From the NCBI RefSeq assembly GCF_001426665.1, contig NZ_LMEY01000029.1, positions 446,654 to 510,653 of the forward strand: 64,000 bases of DNA, in the 5' to 3' direction. Positions 18,628 to 28,178 of this stretch are shown piece by piece. The stretch's first letter is position 1; each line of letters begins with the position of its first letter. The stretch comes from Rhizobium sp. Root1334 (GTDB lineage Bacteria; Pseudomonadota; Alphaproteobacteria; Rhizobiales; Rhizobiaceae). Below the pieces are notes generated by a model. It made no database searches and was not told where the DNA came from. It worked only from the letters and a program-made list of their open reading frames with translations. A program made the position numbers and the translations under genes.

Positions 18628-19647
18628 ATGAAAGCGGCTATCTGCCCGGAACCCGGGCGCCTGGATATCATCGACAGACCAGCGCCGGGCGCGCCGCCAA
18701 AAGGCTGGGCGCGGCTGGCGGTCAGCCATGTCGGCATCTGCGGCACCGACTATCATATTTTCGAGGGCAAACATCCCTATCTCGAATATCCCCGGATCAT
18801 GGGGCATGAAATCTCGGCAACGGTGATCGAATCCGGCGAAGGAGTTTCGCTGACACCGGGCACGGCCGTCATCGTCAATCCGTATCTTTCGTGCGGGACC
18901 TGCGTCGCCTGCCGCAAGGACAAGCCGAACTGCTGCACCGCAATCAAGGTTCTGGGCGTGCATACGGATGGCGCGCTCTGCGAGGAAATCCTCGTCCCCG
19001 AAACCAATCTTTATCCGGCTGGCGATCTTTCGCTGGAAGCGGCGGCAACTGTTGAGTTCCTGGCCATCGGTGCCCATGCGGTTCGACGCTCGCTGGTGCC
19101 TGCCGGGTCACGGGCTCTGGTCATCGGCGCTGGGCCGATTGGCCTCGGCACTGCGCTGTTCTCCCGCATCGCCGGCCATCAGGTCACGTTGCTCGATGCC
19201 AGCGCCGAGCGTTTGCAGATGGCCGAAGAACGGTTGGGTTTTGCGGAAGGAATATTGGCCGGGGATGGCGCTTTGGACGCCGTATTGTCGGTCACAGGTG
19301 GCGACGGTTTCGATGTTGTCTTCGACGCCACCGGCTTTGGCGGTTCGATGGAGAAATCCTTCTCGTTCGTTGCCCACGGTGGCTGTCTGGTTTTCGTCAG
19401 CGTCGTGAAGGACGACATCCGCTTCTCCGATCCCGAATTTCACAAGCGAGAAATGATGCTGGTCGGCAGCCGCAATGCCACCCGGCAGGATTTCGAGCAT
19501 GTGGCGGCATCCATCCGTGCCGGGCATGTTCCGGTCTCCTCGCTGATCACACATCGGACAACTCTGGACGCCGTCGTCACCGACCTGCCACGCTGGGCGC
19601 ATGAAAAGGCCGGACTGATCAAAGCTGTGGTCAAGGTTTCCTCTTAG
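18628..19647 (+). CDS. Zinc-dependent alcohol dehydrogenase
   Basis: 339 residues of the medium-chain zinc dehydrogenase family. The catalytic zinc region is HVGICGTDYHIFEG with RIMGHEISATV. Structural-zinc cysteines are in LSCGTCVACRKDKPNCC. The Rossmann motif is VIGAGPIGLGTALF. By eye it resembles L-galactonate-5-dehydrogenase and related polyol/sugar-acid dehydrogenases. It is the last gene of the ABC operon. Likely role: oxidation of a hydroxyl on the imported sugar or its acid. The ATG at 18628 behind AAGGA gives the family N-terminus MKAAICPEPG; upstream starts overlap the permease gene. Confidence 0.85.
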   Translation: MKAAICPEPGRLDIIDRPAPGAPPKGWARLAVSHVGICGTDYHIFEGKHPYLEYPRIMGHEISATVIESGEGVSLTPGTAVIVNPYLSCGTCVACRKDKPNCCTAIKVLGVHTDGALCEEILVPETNLYPAGDLSLEAAATVEFLAIGAHAVRRSLVPAGSRALVIGAGPIGLGTALFSRIAGHQVTLLDASAERLQMAEERLGFAEGILAGDGALDAVLSVTGGDGFDVVFDATGFGGSMEKSFSFVAHGGCLVFVSVVKDDIRFSDPEFHKREMMLVGSRNATRQDFEHVAASIRAGHVPVSSLITHRTTLDAVVTDLPRWAHEKAGLIKAVVKVSS

Positions 19648-19886
19648 CCAAATGGTTGAGCGATGCGGTCTCTCGCGTCGATAGTCTCGGGCAAGCACCT
19701 TTACTTACTATCAAGTCCTCTGTGGCAGGCTGAACCTTGTCACAGAAGCGTTGCGGCATATTTATTGCGTCGCACAAGAAAAGTGCTAGTGTCGGCCTCG
19801 CTTGCGGACACGAACAAGAAGAATTGCAAGGTTGCGTCCGGTTGGGAGCGGCGTTGTCGTTTACGGTAACAAGGAGAACGCTTCCA

Positions 19887-21161
19887 ATGTTCTACCAGCT
19901 TTACGAATTGAACCATGCAATGATGGCCCCCTGGCGCGCTGCGGCCGACGCCATGCGGCTGGCCTATGCCAATCCGCTCAATCCTATTTCACATACCTAT
20001 ATGGGCAGGGCGGCCGCTGCCGGTCTCGAAGTCTTCGAACGCACAACGCGCCGCTACGGCAAGCCGGAGTTCGGCCTGCCCGAAACCGTTGTCGATGGAG
20101 TCCCGGTTGCGGTGCGGGAACGGATCATCTGGCGCGAGCCGTTCTGTAATCTTATCCATTTCCAGCGCGCGTTACCGAAGGGCCGGGCATCCGATCCCAA
20201 GGTTCTGATCGTCGCGCCGATGTCCGGCCACTACGCCACGCTGCTGCGCGGTACCGTCGAAGCGCTGTTGCCGCAGTCGGATATCTACATCACCGACTGG
20301 ATCGATGCCCGCACGGTGCCGTTGACCGAAGGGACGTTCGATCTCGACGATTACATCGACTACGTCATCCAGATGCTGCATTTCCTTGGGCCTGACACCC
20401 ATGTTATCGCCGTCTGTCAGCCGGCGGTGCCGGTGCTGGCGGCAGTTGCTTTGATGGAAGCCAATGACGATCCGCTGTCGCCGTCTTCGATGACGCTGAT
20501 GGGTGGGCCGATCGATACGCGCATCAACCCGACAGCAGTCAATCAGCTCGCCAAGGACAAGCCACTCAAGTGGTTCCGCGATAATGTGGTGATGCCGGTG
20601 CCGTTTCCGCAGGCGGGTTTCATGCGTCCGGTCTATCCGGGCTTCCTGCAGTTGTCCGGCTTCATGTCGATGAACCTCGACCGCCACCTGACAGCCACCA
20701 AGGATTTCTTCGAACATCTCGTCAAGAACGACGGCGACGCTGCCGAAAAGCACCGCGATTTCTATGATGAATATATGGCGGTGATGGATCTGACGGCGGA
20801 ATTCTACCTGCAGACCGTCGAAACCGTCTTCATGCGCCATGCGCTGCCGAAGGGCGAGATGATGCATCGGGGCCAGCGGGTGGATACGACGGCGATCCGG
20901 AAAGTGGCCCTTTTGACGGTCGAAGGCGAGAACGACGATATTTCCGGCGTTGGCCAGACGCAGGCGGCGCAGACGATCTGTACCAATATCCCCGACAGTA
21001 TGCGCCTGCACTACATGCAGCCGGATGTTGGCCATTATGGTGTTTTCAACGGTTCGCGTTTCCGCCGCGAAATCGCACCGCGCATCGCCGCGTTCCAACG
21101 CGAACATGCCCGCAGCGCCAAGCCGGTACGCCGGGTCATCAAGGGCGGCAAAACCGCCTGA
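19887..21161 (+). CDS. phaZ: Intracellular polyhydroxyalkanoate depolymerase
   Basis: 424 residues, matching rhizobial PhaZ, which mobilises stored poly-3-hydroxybutyrate. The N-terminus MFYQLYELNHAMMAPWRAAA is characteristic. The nucleophile elbow reads VIAVCQPAVPVLAA, with Cys177 in place of the usual serine, as described for intracellular short-chain PHA depolymerases. The C-terminal His region is DVGHYGVFNGSRFRREI. The ATG at 19887 sits 10 bp after AAGGAG; an upstream GTG adds 50 unrelated residues. The 239-bp gap upstream holds no gene. Confidence 0.93.
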   Translation: MFYQLYELNHAMMAPWRAAADAMRLAYANPLNPISHTYMGRAAAAGLEVFERTTRRYGKPEFGLPETVVDGVPVAVRERIIWREPFCNLIHFQRALPKGRASDPKVLIVAPMSGHYATLLRGTVEALLPQSDIYITDWIDARTVPLTEGTFDLDDYIDYVIQMLHFLGPDTHVIAVCQPAVPVLAAVALMEANDDPLSPSSMTLMGGPIDTRINPTAVNQLAKDKPLKWFRDNVVMPVPFPQAGFMRPVYPGFLQLSGFMSMNLDRHLTATKDFFEHLVKNDGDAAEKHRDFYDEYMAVMDLTAEFYLQTVETVFMRHALPKGEMMHRGQRVDTTAIRKVALLTVEGENDDISGVGQTQAAQTICTNIPDSMRLHYMQPDVGHYGVFNGSRFRREIAPRIAAFQREHARSAKPVRRVIKGGKTA

Positions 21162-21236
21162 GCGCATAGCATATCGATTTCATGGATGGATATCAGAGGC
21201 TTGCCGGATTTTGCGGACAATTGTCTTGTACACCGC

Positions 21237-21288
21237 TGGGCCTCTTCCCATCTCGTAATAAGCGGGCCCAAGGAGAGGCCCACTTTTA
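21237..21288 (+). terminator. Possible terminator after phaZ
   Basis: A perfect 9-bp stem TGGGCCTCT (21237-21245) with AGAGGCCCA (21274-21282) around a 28-nt loop, followed by CTTTTAG. The loop is long and the U-run short, so it may only partly terminate before the DUF2852 gene at 21305. Confidence 0.4.
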
Positions 21289-21304
21289 GCGAGGACTTCT
21301 GAAC

Positions 21305-21733
21305 ATGAACCAATCTGCATTGATCCGTCCTGACTGGACGCCAGCGACCATTGCCATGATGGTGCTCGGTTTCGTGATTTTCTGGCCGCTTGGGCTTGCC
21401 ATGCTTGCCTATATCCTGTTCGGCGAACGGCTGAAGGGCTTCAAGAGGGATGCCAACAACAGCGTCGATGGCTTCTGCTCGTCCTTCAAGCGCAAAAGCC
21501 AGCGTTATGGCCGTCCGAACTTCGGCACCGGCAATGTCGCCTTCGACGACTGGCGCGATGCCGAGCTCGCCCGCCTTGACGAGGAACGCCGCAAGCTCGA
21601 CGAAATGCGCGAACAGTTCGACGACTACGCCCGCGAACTTCGCCGCGCCAAGGATCAGGAAGAGTTCGACCGCTTCATGCGCGATCGCAATTCCGGCGGT
21701 TCAGGCTCGGTCCCGGGCTTCCCGGCCAATTGA
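21305..21733 (+). CDS. DUF2852 domain protein
   Basis: 142 residues of unknown function, common in Rhizobiales. One membrane segment occupies residues ~14-38 (ATIAMMVLGFVIFWPLGLAM, then AYILFG). A charged, probably coiled-coil region follows (LARLDEERRKLDEMREQFDD) together with the family motif LRRAKDQEEFDRFM. A small membrane-anchored helical protein is all that can be said. A terminator follows at 21756. Confidence 0.85.
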   Translation: MNQSALIRPDWTPATIAMMVLGFVIFWPLGLAMLAYILFGERLKGFKRDANNSVDGFCSSFKRKSQRYGRPNFGTGNVAFDDWRDAELARLDEERRKLDEMREQFDDYARELRRAKDQEEFDRFMRDRNSGGSGSVPGFPAN

Positions 21734-21755
21734 TCGGGTCATCCGCAAAACAAAC

Positions 21756-21791
21756 AAAACCGGCATCCGCAAAGGTGCCGGTTTTTCTTTT
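21756..21791 (+). terminator. Hairpin terminator after the DUF2852 gene
   Basis: A perfect 10-bp stem AAAACCGGCA (21756-21765) with TGCCGGTTTT (21776-21785), loop 10 nt, followed by TCTTTTCT. A classic Rho-independent terminator. Confidence 0.85.
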
Positions 21792-21853
21792 CTATGCGGT
21801 CTTGCTTGTTCAGGATCATGCGTCCTTCAAACGAATCGGTTATCAAGACACTC

Positions 21854-22612
21854 ATGTTCTCCCTGCTTCGAAAGCCGCGTCAGCCCAAATCCCCGCCGCC
21901 ACCGGTGACGCGGACGATTGACGTTGCCGGCAAGGTGATGCCGTTGACCATTCGCCAGAATGCGCGGGCAACACGGATGACCTTGCGTATCGAACCGGGT
22001 GGCCGCGCCTTGAAGATGACCATTCCGGCCGGATTGCCTGAGCGCGAGATCAACGCTTTTCTCGATCGCCATCAGGGATGGCTGATGACCAAGCTTGCCC
22101 GGTTTTCCGGCGAGAGTGTTCTGGAAGAGGGGGGCACTATTCTGTTGCGCGGCGTTGCCCACCGGATCGAGCGGACTGGCAAGCTGCGCGGATTGACGGA
22201 AGCCGTAACCATTGATGACGAACCGGTTTTGCTCGTCAGCGGTGCCGAGGAGCACCTACGCCGCCGGATTGCGGATTTCCTGAAGAAGGAAGCCCGCAAG
22301 GATCTGGAGCGTCTGGTGTCGGTTTATGCCCGGATGGTCGGCCGCAAGGTGAAATCGCTGAGCTTCAAGGATACCCGTAGCCGCTGGGGCTCCTGCGCCG
22401 CCGATGGTGCCCTGAGCTTTTCCTGGCGCATCGTCATGGCGCCGCCGAAAGTGATCGACTATCTCGCCGCCCATGAAGTCTCGCATCTGCGCGAGATGAA
22501 CCATGGGCCGGACTTCTGGGATTTGTGTGAAGAGCTTTGCCCGGCGATGGACGATGCCAAGCGCTGGCTGAAGCGCAATGGCACGATGCTGCATGCAATC
22601 GACTTCGATTGA
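21854..22612 (+). CDS. YgjP-like M48-type zinc metallopeptidase
   Basis: 252 residues of the YgjP/DUF45 metallopeptidase family. The zinc motif HEVSHLREMNHGPDFW (HExxH plus a downstream His) is near the C-terminus. Before it is VKSLSFKDTRSRWGSCAADG, also characteristic. The N-terminal half carries ATRMTLRIEPGGRALKMTIP, the domain's usual opening. The substrate is unknown. The ATG at 21854 (MFSLLRKPRQPK) is preferred; an in-frame ATG at 21794 adds 20 residues and begins right after the terminator hairpin. Confidence 0.82.
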   Translation: MFSLLRKPRQPKSPPPPVTRTIDVAGKVMPLTIRQNARATRMTLRIEPGGRALKMTIPAGLPEREINAFLDRHQGWLMTKLARFSGESVLEEGGTILLRGVAHRIERTGKLRGLTEAVTIDDEPVLLVSGAEEHLRRRIADFLKKEARKDLERLVSVYARMVGRKVKSLSFKDTRSRWGSCAADGALSFSWRIVMAPPKVIDYLAAHEVSHLREMNHGPDFWDLCEELCPAMDDAKRWLKRNGTMLHAIDFD

Positions 22613-22624
22613 GCCCGTGTGGCC

Positions 22625-22825
22625 TTAGCGCCGGTACTGGCTGCCCAGCGCTTCCCTGATCTTCTCGTCGGTCTTGTACTGGCTGAGCGCATAGACCGAC
22701 CAGATCGCGGCTGGAATCCAGCCGATCAGCGTAATCTGCAGAATCAGGCAGACAATGCCGGCAATCGGCCGGCCGATGGTGAAAAACTGAAGCCAGGGCA
22801 GGATGAGGGCAAGCAGAAGGCGCAT
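22625..22825 (-). CDS. YqaE/Pmp3 family small membrane protein
   Basis: 66 residues with two hydrophobic segments (LLLALILPWLQFFTIG and IVCLILQITLIGWIPAAIW) and the family pattern around WIPAAIWSVYAL, then a short basic tail. Pmp3 proteins affect membrane potential and salt tolerance in yeast and plants; the bacterial role is unclear. It lies on the minus strand, convergent with the metallopeptidase gene. The ATG at 22825 was chosen; the frame extends upstream without homology. Confidence 0.82.
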   Translation of the reverse strand: MRLLLALILPWLQFFTIGRPIAGIVCLILQITLIGWIPAAIWSVYALSQYKTDEKIREALGSQYRR

Positions 22826-22957
22826 GATGGTCTCCGTGATCGTCAAACGCGATATGGGTCCACCATCCTGCATATGCAATGGTGGAAGCCCGTTCACGCC
22901 GCCTTTTGCCGTGTTTTGCGCTCGACTCCGACGGAATTTCATGTCAGTTCGCTGTGC

Positions 22958-23638
22958 ATGAAAACGGAAGTCAAAATTTGCGGACTGAAGACTGAAGAGG
23001 CCGTGGATCGGGCCGTGGCGCTCGGTGCGGGCTACACGGGTTTCATCTTCTTTCCGAAGAGCCCGCGTAATATCGAGCCTGATGATGCCGGCCGGCTAGC
23101 TGAGCGCATTCGAGGCAAGGCGAAGATCGTCGCGGTCACCGTCGATGCGGATAATGACGATCTAGACGAAATCGTCTCGGCGCTGTCGCCGGACATTCTC
23201 CAGCTTCACGGCAACGAAAGCCCCGAGCGTGTCCTGAACGTCAAGGCGGTCTACGGATTGCCGGTCATCAAGGCGCTGTCCATTCGCGACGCTGATGATC
23301 TGAAGCGGATCGAACCCTATATAGGGATTGCCGATCGCTTTCTGTTCGACGCCAAGCCGCCGAAAGGCTCCGATCTGCCGGGTGGCAACGGTGTGTCTTT
23401 CGACTGGAAGCTTCTCGATACGCTTGACGCAAGCGTCGATTACATGCTTTCCGGTGGCTTGAACGCGGAGAATATCGGTGAAGCCCTGGCTTTGACCGGC
23501 GCTAAGGCCATTGATACGTCCTCCGGTGTCGAAAGCGCGCCGGGTGTCAAGGATCTGGGCCGCATGGAAGAATTTTTCGATGCCATCGCCCGCGCGGAAG
23601 CGGATATGGCCGGAGCATCGGCAGGGAGAAGCAAGTGA
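22958..23638 (+). CDS. trpF: Phosphoribosylanthranilate isomerase
   Basis: 226 residues, TIM-barrel TrpF, step three of tryptophan synthesis (PRA to CdRP). Signatures are [16 protein letters not shown] (catalytic Cys), [25 protein letters not shown], the catalytic Asp in [16 protein letters not shown], and the phosphate loop [12 protein letters not shown] and [14 protein letters not shown]. The ATG at 22958 gives the standard N-terminus; the frame runs about 340 bases further upstream without homology. It overlaps trpB by four bases (GTGA). Confidence 0.95.
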   Translation: MKTEVKICGLKTEEAVDRAVALGAGYTGFIFFPKSPRNIEPDDAGRLAERIRGKAKIVAVTVDADNDDLDEIVSALSPDILQLHGNESPERVLNVKAVYGLPVIKALSIRDADDLKRIEPYIGIADRFLFDAKPPKGSDLPGGNGVSFDWKLLDTLDASVDYMLSGGLNAENIGEALALTGAKAIDTSSGVESAPGVKDLGRMEEFFDAIARAEADMAGASAGRSK

Positions 23639-24855
23639 ACGAGACGCCAAACCTGAATTCGTTCAAGACCGGACCCGACGAGGATGGCCGCTTCGGCATT
23701 TTCGGCGGCCGTTTCGTTGCCGAAACCCTGATGCCCTTGATCCTCGACCTGCAGGACGAGTGGAACAAGGCGAAAACCGATCCGGAATTTCAGGCTGAGC
23801 TGAAACATCTCGGCGCCCATTATATCGGCCGCCCCAGTCCACTTTATTTCGCTGAGCGCCTGACGGCCGAGCTTGGCGGCGCCAAGATCTACTTCAAGCG
23901 CGAAGAGCTCAACCATACCGGTTCGCACAAGATCAACAATTGCATCGGCCAGATCCTGCTCGCCAAGCGCATGGGCAAGACCCGCATCATTGCCGAAACC
24001 GGTGCAGGCCAGCATGGCGTGGCCTCCGCCACTGTTGCTGCTCGCTTCGGTCTTCCTTGCGTCGTCTATATGGGCGCCACCGATGTCGAGCGTCAGGCGC
24101 CGAACGTCTTCCGCATGAAGCTGCTCGGCGCTGAGGTCAAGCCGGTGACGGCTGGTTCCGGCACGTTGAAGGACGCGATGAACGAGGCGCTGCGCGACTG
24201 GGTCACCAATGTCGACGACACCTATTATCTGATCGGCACGGCAGCTGGCCCGCATCCCTATCCGGAAATGGTGCGCGATTTCCAGGCCGTGATCGGCACG
24301 GAGGCCCGCGCGCAGATGCTGGAAGCCGAAGGCCGCCTGCCGGATCTGGTTGTCGCGGCTGTCGGTGGCGGATCGAATGCGATCGGCATCTTCCATCCGT
24401 TCCTGGACGATGAATCTGTCAAGATCGTTGGCGTCGAGGCTGGTGGCAAGGGGCTGGAAGGCGACGAGCATTGCGCATCGATCACGGCCGGATCGCCGGG
24501 CGTGCTGCATGGCAATCGCACCTATCTGCTGCAGGACAGCGACGGGCAGATCAAGGAAGGCCATTCGATTTCGGCCGGCCTCGATTATCCCGGCATCGGC
24601 CCGGAACATTCCTGGCTCGCCGATATCGGCCGCGTCGAATATGTGCCGATCATGGACCACGAGGCATTGGAAGCCTTCCAGACGCTGACGCGCCTCGAAG
24701 GCATCATTCCAGCGTTGGAGCCGAGCCACGCGATCGCCGAAGTGATCAAGCGCGCGCCCAAAATGCGCAAGGACGAGATCATCCTGATGAACCTCTCCGG
24801 CCGCGGCGACAAGGATATCTTCACCGTCGGAAAACTGCTTGGAATGGGGCTGTAA
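23635..24855 (+). CDS. trpB: Tryptophan synthase beta chain
   Basis: 406 residues. The PLP-binding lysine lies in [16 protein letters not shown], and the phosphate loop is [11 protein letters not shown]. TrpB condenses indole with serine. It starts with GTG overlapping the trpF stop, consistent with coupled translation. TrpA follows four bases after the stop. The length and motifs are complete. Confidence 0.97.
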   Translation: MNETPNLNSFKTGPDEDGRFGIFGGRFVAETLMPLILDLQDEWNKAKTDPEFQAELKHLGAHYIGRPSPLYFAERLTAELGGAKIYFKREELNHTGSHKINNCIGQILLAKRMGKTRIIAETGAGQHGVASATVAARFGLPCVVYMGATDVERQAPNVFRMKLLGAEVKPVTAGSGTLKDAMNEALRDWVTNVDDTYYLIGTAAGPHPYPEMVRDFQAVIGTEARAQMLEAEGRLPDLVVAAVGGGSNAIGIFHPFLDDESVKIVGVEAGGKGLEGDEHCASITAGSPGVLHGNRTYLLQDSDGQIKEGHSISAGLDYPGIGPEHSWLADIGRVEYVPIMDHEALEAFQTLTRLEGIIPALEPSHAIAEVIKRAPKMRKDEIILMNLSGRGDKDIFTVGKLLGMGL

Positions 24856-24859
24856 CAGC

Positions 24860-25699
24860 ATGACCGCACGCATGGACAAACGATTTGCCGATCTGGCAGC
24901 CGAAGGCCGGCCGGCGCTGGTCACCTATTTCATGGCAGGCGATCCGGATTTCGAGACGTCGCTGGCGATCATGAAGGCGCTGCCGTCGGCCGGTTCCGAT
25001 ATTATCGAGCTCGGCATGCCCTTTTCTGATCCGATGGCCGACGGCCCGGCAATCCAGCTGGCCGGTCAGCGCGCCCTGAAGGGCGGCCAGACGCTGGTCA
25101 AGACGCTGGAAATCGCCCGCCGTTTCCGCGCCGACGACCAGGACACGCCGATCGTTCTGATGGGGTACTACAACCCGATCTATATCCACGGCGTCGACCG
25201 TTTTCTCGACGATGCGCTGGAAGCGGGTATCGACGGCCTGATCGTCGTCGACCTGCCGCCGGAAATGGATGACGAGCTGTGCATCCCGGCGTTGAAGAAG
25301 GATATCAACTTCATTCGCCTGGCAACACCGACCACCGACGACAAGCGGTTGCCGAAGGTTCTCGAAAATACCTCCGGTTTCGTCTATTATGTCTCGATGA
25401 ACGGTATCACCGGCTCGGCTCTGCCGGATCCCGCCCTCATCGGCGGTGCCGTGCAGCGGATCAAGGGGCACACGAAACTTCCGGTCTGTGTCGGCTTTGG
25501 CGTCAAGACGGCTGAACATGCCCGCGCCATTGGCGCGTCGGCGGATGGTGTTGTTGTTGGCACCGCCATCGTCAACCAGGTGGCGTCCAGCCTGACCGAG
25601 GACGGACACTCAACAGGGGCAACGGTGCCAGGCGTGGAAACGCTGGTTCGTGGCCTCGCAGCCGGCGTTCGTTCCGCGAAACTTGTCGCGGCCGAATAA
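24860..25699 (+). CDS. trpA: Tryptophan synthase alpha chain
   Basis: 279 residues, TIM-barrel TrpA, which releases indole from indoleglycerol phosphate. Catalytic Glu is in [19 protein letters not shown] and Asp in [11 protein letters not shown]. The phosphate site is [14 protein letters not shown] and [11 protein letters not shown]. The ATG at 24860, right after trpB, is used; the longer in-frame start at 24839 lies inside trpB. trpE, trpG, trpD and trpC are not in this window, so the pathway is split, as in other rhizobia. Confidence 0.96.
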   Translation: MTARMDKRFADLAAEGRPALVTYFMAGDPDFETSLAIMKALPSAGSDIIELGMPFSDPMADGPAIQLAGQRALKGGQTLVKTLEIARRFRADDQDTPIVLMGYYNPIYIHGVDRFLDDALEAGIDGLIVVDLPPEMDDELCIPALKKDINFIRLATPTTDDKRLPKVLENTSGFVYYVSMNGITGSALPDPALIGGAVQRIKGHTKLPVCVGFGVKTAEHARAIGASADGVVVGTAIVNQVASSLTEDGHSTGATVPGVETLVRGLAAGVRSAKLVAAE

Positions 25700-25749
25700 A
25701 TGCCCATATTCTGGGCCACGACCGGTTTTGACTATTCAGGAGTTTGGAT

Positions 25750-26664
25750 TTGAACTGGATCACAAATTACGTTCGACCGAAGATCAACTCGATGCTCGGC
25801 CGCCGGGAAGTTCCGGAAAATCTCTGGATCAAATGCCCGGAAACCGGCGAGATGGTGTTTCACCGCGATCTCGAGGAAAACAAGTGGGTCATCCCCGCCT
25901 CTGGCTTCCATATGAAGATGCCGGCCAAGGCGCGGTTGAAGGACCTGTTCGATGATGGCGTCTACGAGGCCCTGCCGCAGCCGAAGGTGGCGCAGGACCC
26001 GCTGAAGTTCCGCGATTCGAAGAAATATGTCGATCGCCTGCGTGACAGCCGGATCAAGACTGATCTGGAAGACACGATCGTCGCCGGTGTTGGCCGCTGC
26101 CGCGGCGTCAAGCTGGTTGGCGTCGTGCACGAATTCAACTTCATGGGCGGCTCGCTCGGCATGGCTGCCGGGGAAGCGATCGTCAAGGCATTCGAAAAGG
26201 CCATCGCTGAAAAGTGCCCGCTGGTGATCTTCCCGGCTTCGGGCGGCGCCCGCATGCAGGAAGGCATCCTTTCGCTGATGCAGCTGCCGCGCACGACCGT
26301 TGCGGTGCAGATGCTCAAGGAAGCAGGCCTCCCCTATATCGTCGTGCTGACAAACCCGACCACGGGTGGCGTCACGGCATCCTATGCCATGCTGGGCGAT
26401 CTGCATCTGGCCGAGCCGGGTGCTGAAATCTGCTTTGCCGGCAAGCGCGTCATCGAGCAGACCATTCGCGAAAAGCTGCCGGAAGGTTTCCAGACCTCGG
26501 AATACCTGATGGAACACGGCATGATCGACATGGTGGTCAAGCGTCACGATATTCCAGACACGCTGGCTCGCGTGCTGAAAATCCTGACGAAGAAGCCGGT
26601 GGATGCTGCAAAGCTCAACGGCAGTGCAGCGCTTGCCGCCATTCCAATGGCAGCCAGCGCCTGA
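25750..26664 (+). CDS. accD: Acetyl-CoA carboxylase carboxyltransferase beta subunit
   Basis: 304 residues. AccD with AccA transfers carboxyl from biotin to acetyl-CoA for fatty acid synthesis. The crotonase-like core shows [37 protein letters not shown] and [17 protein letters not shown]. The start is TTG at 25750 ([10 protein letters not shown]), 7 bp after CAGGAG; a TTG at 25744 is too close to that site. The N-terminal zinc ribbon is degenerate: only Cys29 (IKCPETGEM) remains of the four cysteines in E. coli AccD, and VIPASGFH replaces the second CxxC. Confidence 0.95.
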   Translation: MNWITNYVRPKINSMLGRREVPENLWIKCPETGEMVFHRDLEENKWVIPASGFHMKMPAKARLKDLFDDGVYEALPQPKVAQDPLKFRDSKKYVDRLRDSRIKTDLEDTIVAGVGRCRGVKLVGVVHEFNFMGGSLGMAAGEAIVKAFEKAIAEKCPLVIFPASGGARMQEGILSLMQLPRTTVAVQMLKEAGLPYIVVLTNPTTGGVTASYAMLGDLHLAEPGAEICFAGKRVIEQTIREKLPEGFQTSEYLMEHGMIDMVVKRHDIPDTLARVLKILTKKPVDAAKLNGSAALAAIPMAASA

Positions 26665-26791
26665 GTTGCCACGCGTAGGGCGGTCGGGATTGACCGGTCG
26701 CCCGCAAGCTATTTAAATCATTTGAGATTGGCGCGTCTTGAGCGCGCTTGAATGCGCGCCCGGCGCTCCAGCGGCAGTTGGAGGAGCGGTG

Positions 26792-28135
26792 ATGACGGCG
26801 GTACAGGTCTCTGAAGCGGGGCAGGAAATCGACAAGCTGCTGGCGCTTCATCCGAAGGGCTTCGATCTTTCGCTTGACCGGATCACCCGGCTTCTCGATG
26901 TGCTTGGCAATCCGCAGGACAGGCTACCGCCGGTCATTCATGTTGCCGGCACCAATGGCAAGGGGTCGGTCACGGCCTTTTCCCGCGCCATCCTTGAGGC
27001 CGCCGGCCTCAGCGTCCACGTCCATACATCGCCGCATCTGGTCAATTGGCACGAGCGTTATCGTCTCGGCAAAAAAGGCGAACGCGGCGCGCTGGTCAGC
27101 GATGCCGTCTTGGCCGATGCCGTTCGCCGTGTCGGCGAAGCCAATGCCGGGCAAAAAATCACCGTTTTCGAAATTCTCACAGCCGTCACCTTCGTATTGT
27201 TTGCGGAGCATCCGGCCGACGTCGTCATCATCGAAGTTGGCCTCGGCGGACGTTTCGATGCGACCAATGTCATCAAGGCGCCGGCCGTTTCCGTGATCAT
27301 GCCGATCTCGCTCGATCATCAGGCCTACCTCGGCGATCGCGTCGAATTGATTGCTGCCGAAAAGGCCGGGATCATGAAGCGCGGCTGCCCGGTGGTGATC
27401 GGTCATCAGGAAGAAGACACCGCGCGGGATGTTCTGATCTCGATTGCCGAACGGCTGAAATGCCCCCTCTCGGTCTATGGGCAGGACTTTATGGCCCATG
27501 AGGAATTCGGACGTCTGGTCTATCAGGATGAATTCGGTCTGGCCGACCTGCCGGTACCGCGTCTGCCCGGGCGCCATCAATACGCCAATGCGGCTGCCGC
27601 CATCCGGGCAGTGAAAGCTGCCGGGTTCGATATCTCCGATACTGTCATCGATAAAGGTTTGACCACTGTTGAATGGCCTGGCCGCCTGCAGCGCTTGACA
27701 GAAGGCAATCTGGCGCGTCTGGCGCCGGAAGGGTCGGAAATCTGGGTTGATGGCGGGCACAATCCCGGCGCCGGTCAGGTTATCGCCGAAACCATGGCCA
27801 ATCTGGAAGAGCGAGACCCGAGGCCGCTGTTCATGATTATCGGCATGATCAATACAAAGGATCCGGCCGGGTATTTCCAGGCCTTCAAGGGGCTCGCCGA
27901 ACAGGTGTTTACCGTGCCGATTCGCGGTTCCGATGCGGGCATTGACCCGGTGGCGCTCGCCGATGATGCAGCATCGGCCGGATTTGAAGCCGGAGCTATG
28001 TCTTCGGTTGCCGAGGCGCTGGCCGCGATCACGGCAATGTTCGATGACGATCCGGTCGCGCCGCGTATCCTGATCGGTGGCTCGCTCTATCTGGTTGGCG
28101 ATGTTCTGGCCGACAATGGTACACCGCCGAAATAA
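26792..28135 (+). CDS. folC: Dihydrofolate synthase/folylpolyglutamate synthase
   Basis: 447 residues, Mur-ligase-like ATPase. The P-loop is HVAGTNGKGSVTAFS; further motifs are IEVGLGGRFDATNV, LDHQAYLGDRVELIAAEKAG and DGGHNPGAGQV. FolC adds glutamate to dihydropteroate and tetrahydrofolate. The ATG at 26792 is preceded by GGAGGAG; an in-frame upstream start at 26738 adds 18 unrelated residues. It follows accD on the same strand, an arrangement shared with many proteobacteria. Confidence 0.95.
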   Translation: MTAVQVSEAGQEIDKLLALHPKGFDLSLDRITRLLDVLGNPQDRLPPVIHVAGTNGKGSVTAFSRAILEAAGLSVHVHTSPHLVNWHERYRLGKKGERGALVSDAVLADAVRRVGEANAGQKITVFEILTAVTFVLFAEHPADVVIIEVGLGGRFDATNVIKAPAVSVIMPISLDHQAYLGDRVELIAAEKAGIMKRGCPVVIGHQEEDTARDVLISIAERLKCPLSVYGQDFMAHEEFGRLVYQDEFGLADLPVPRLPGRHQYANAAAAIRAVKAAGFDISDTVIDKGLTTVEWPGRLQRLTEGNLARLAPEGSEIWVDGGHNPGAGQVIAETMANLEERDPRPLFMIIGMINTKDPAGYFQAFKGLAEQVFTVPIRGSDAGIDPVALADDAASAGFEAGAMSSVAEALAAITAMFDDDPVAPRILIGGSLYLVGDVLADNGTPPK

Positions 28136-28178
28136 AGCGGCGGCGCCACCATTCTGAATTTTTGAACAGAGAAGATGA

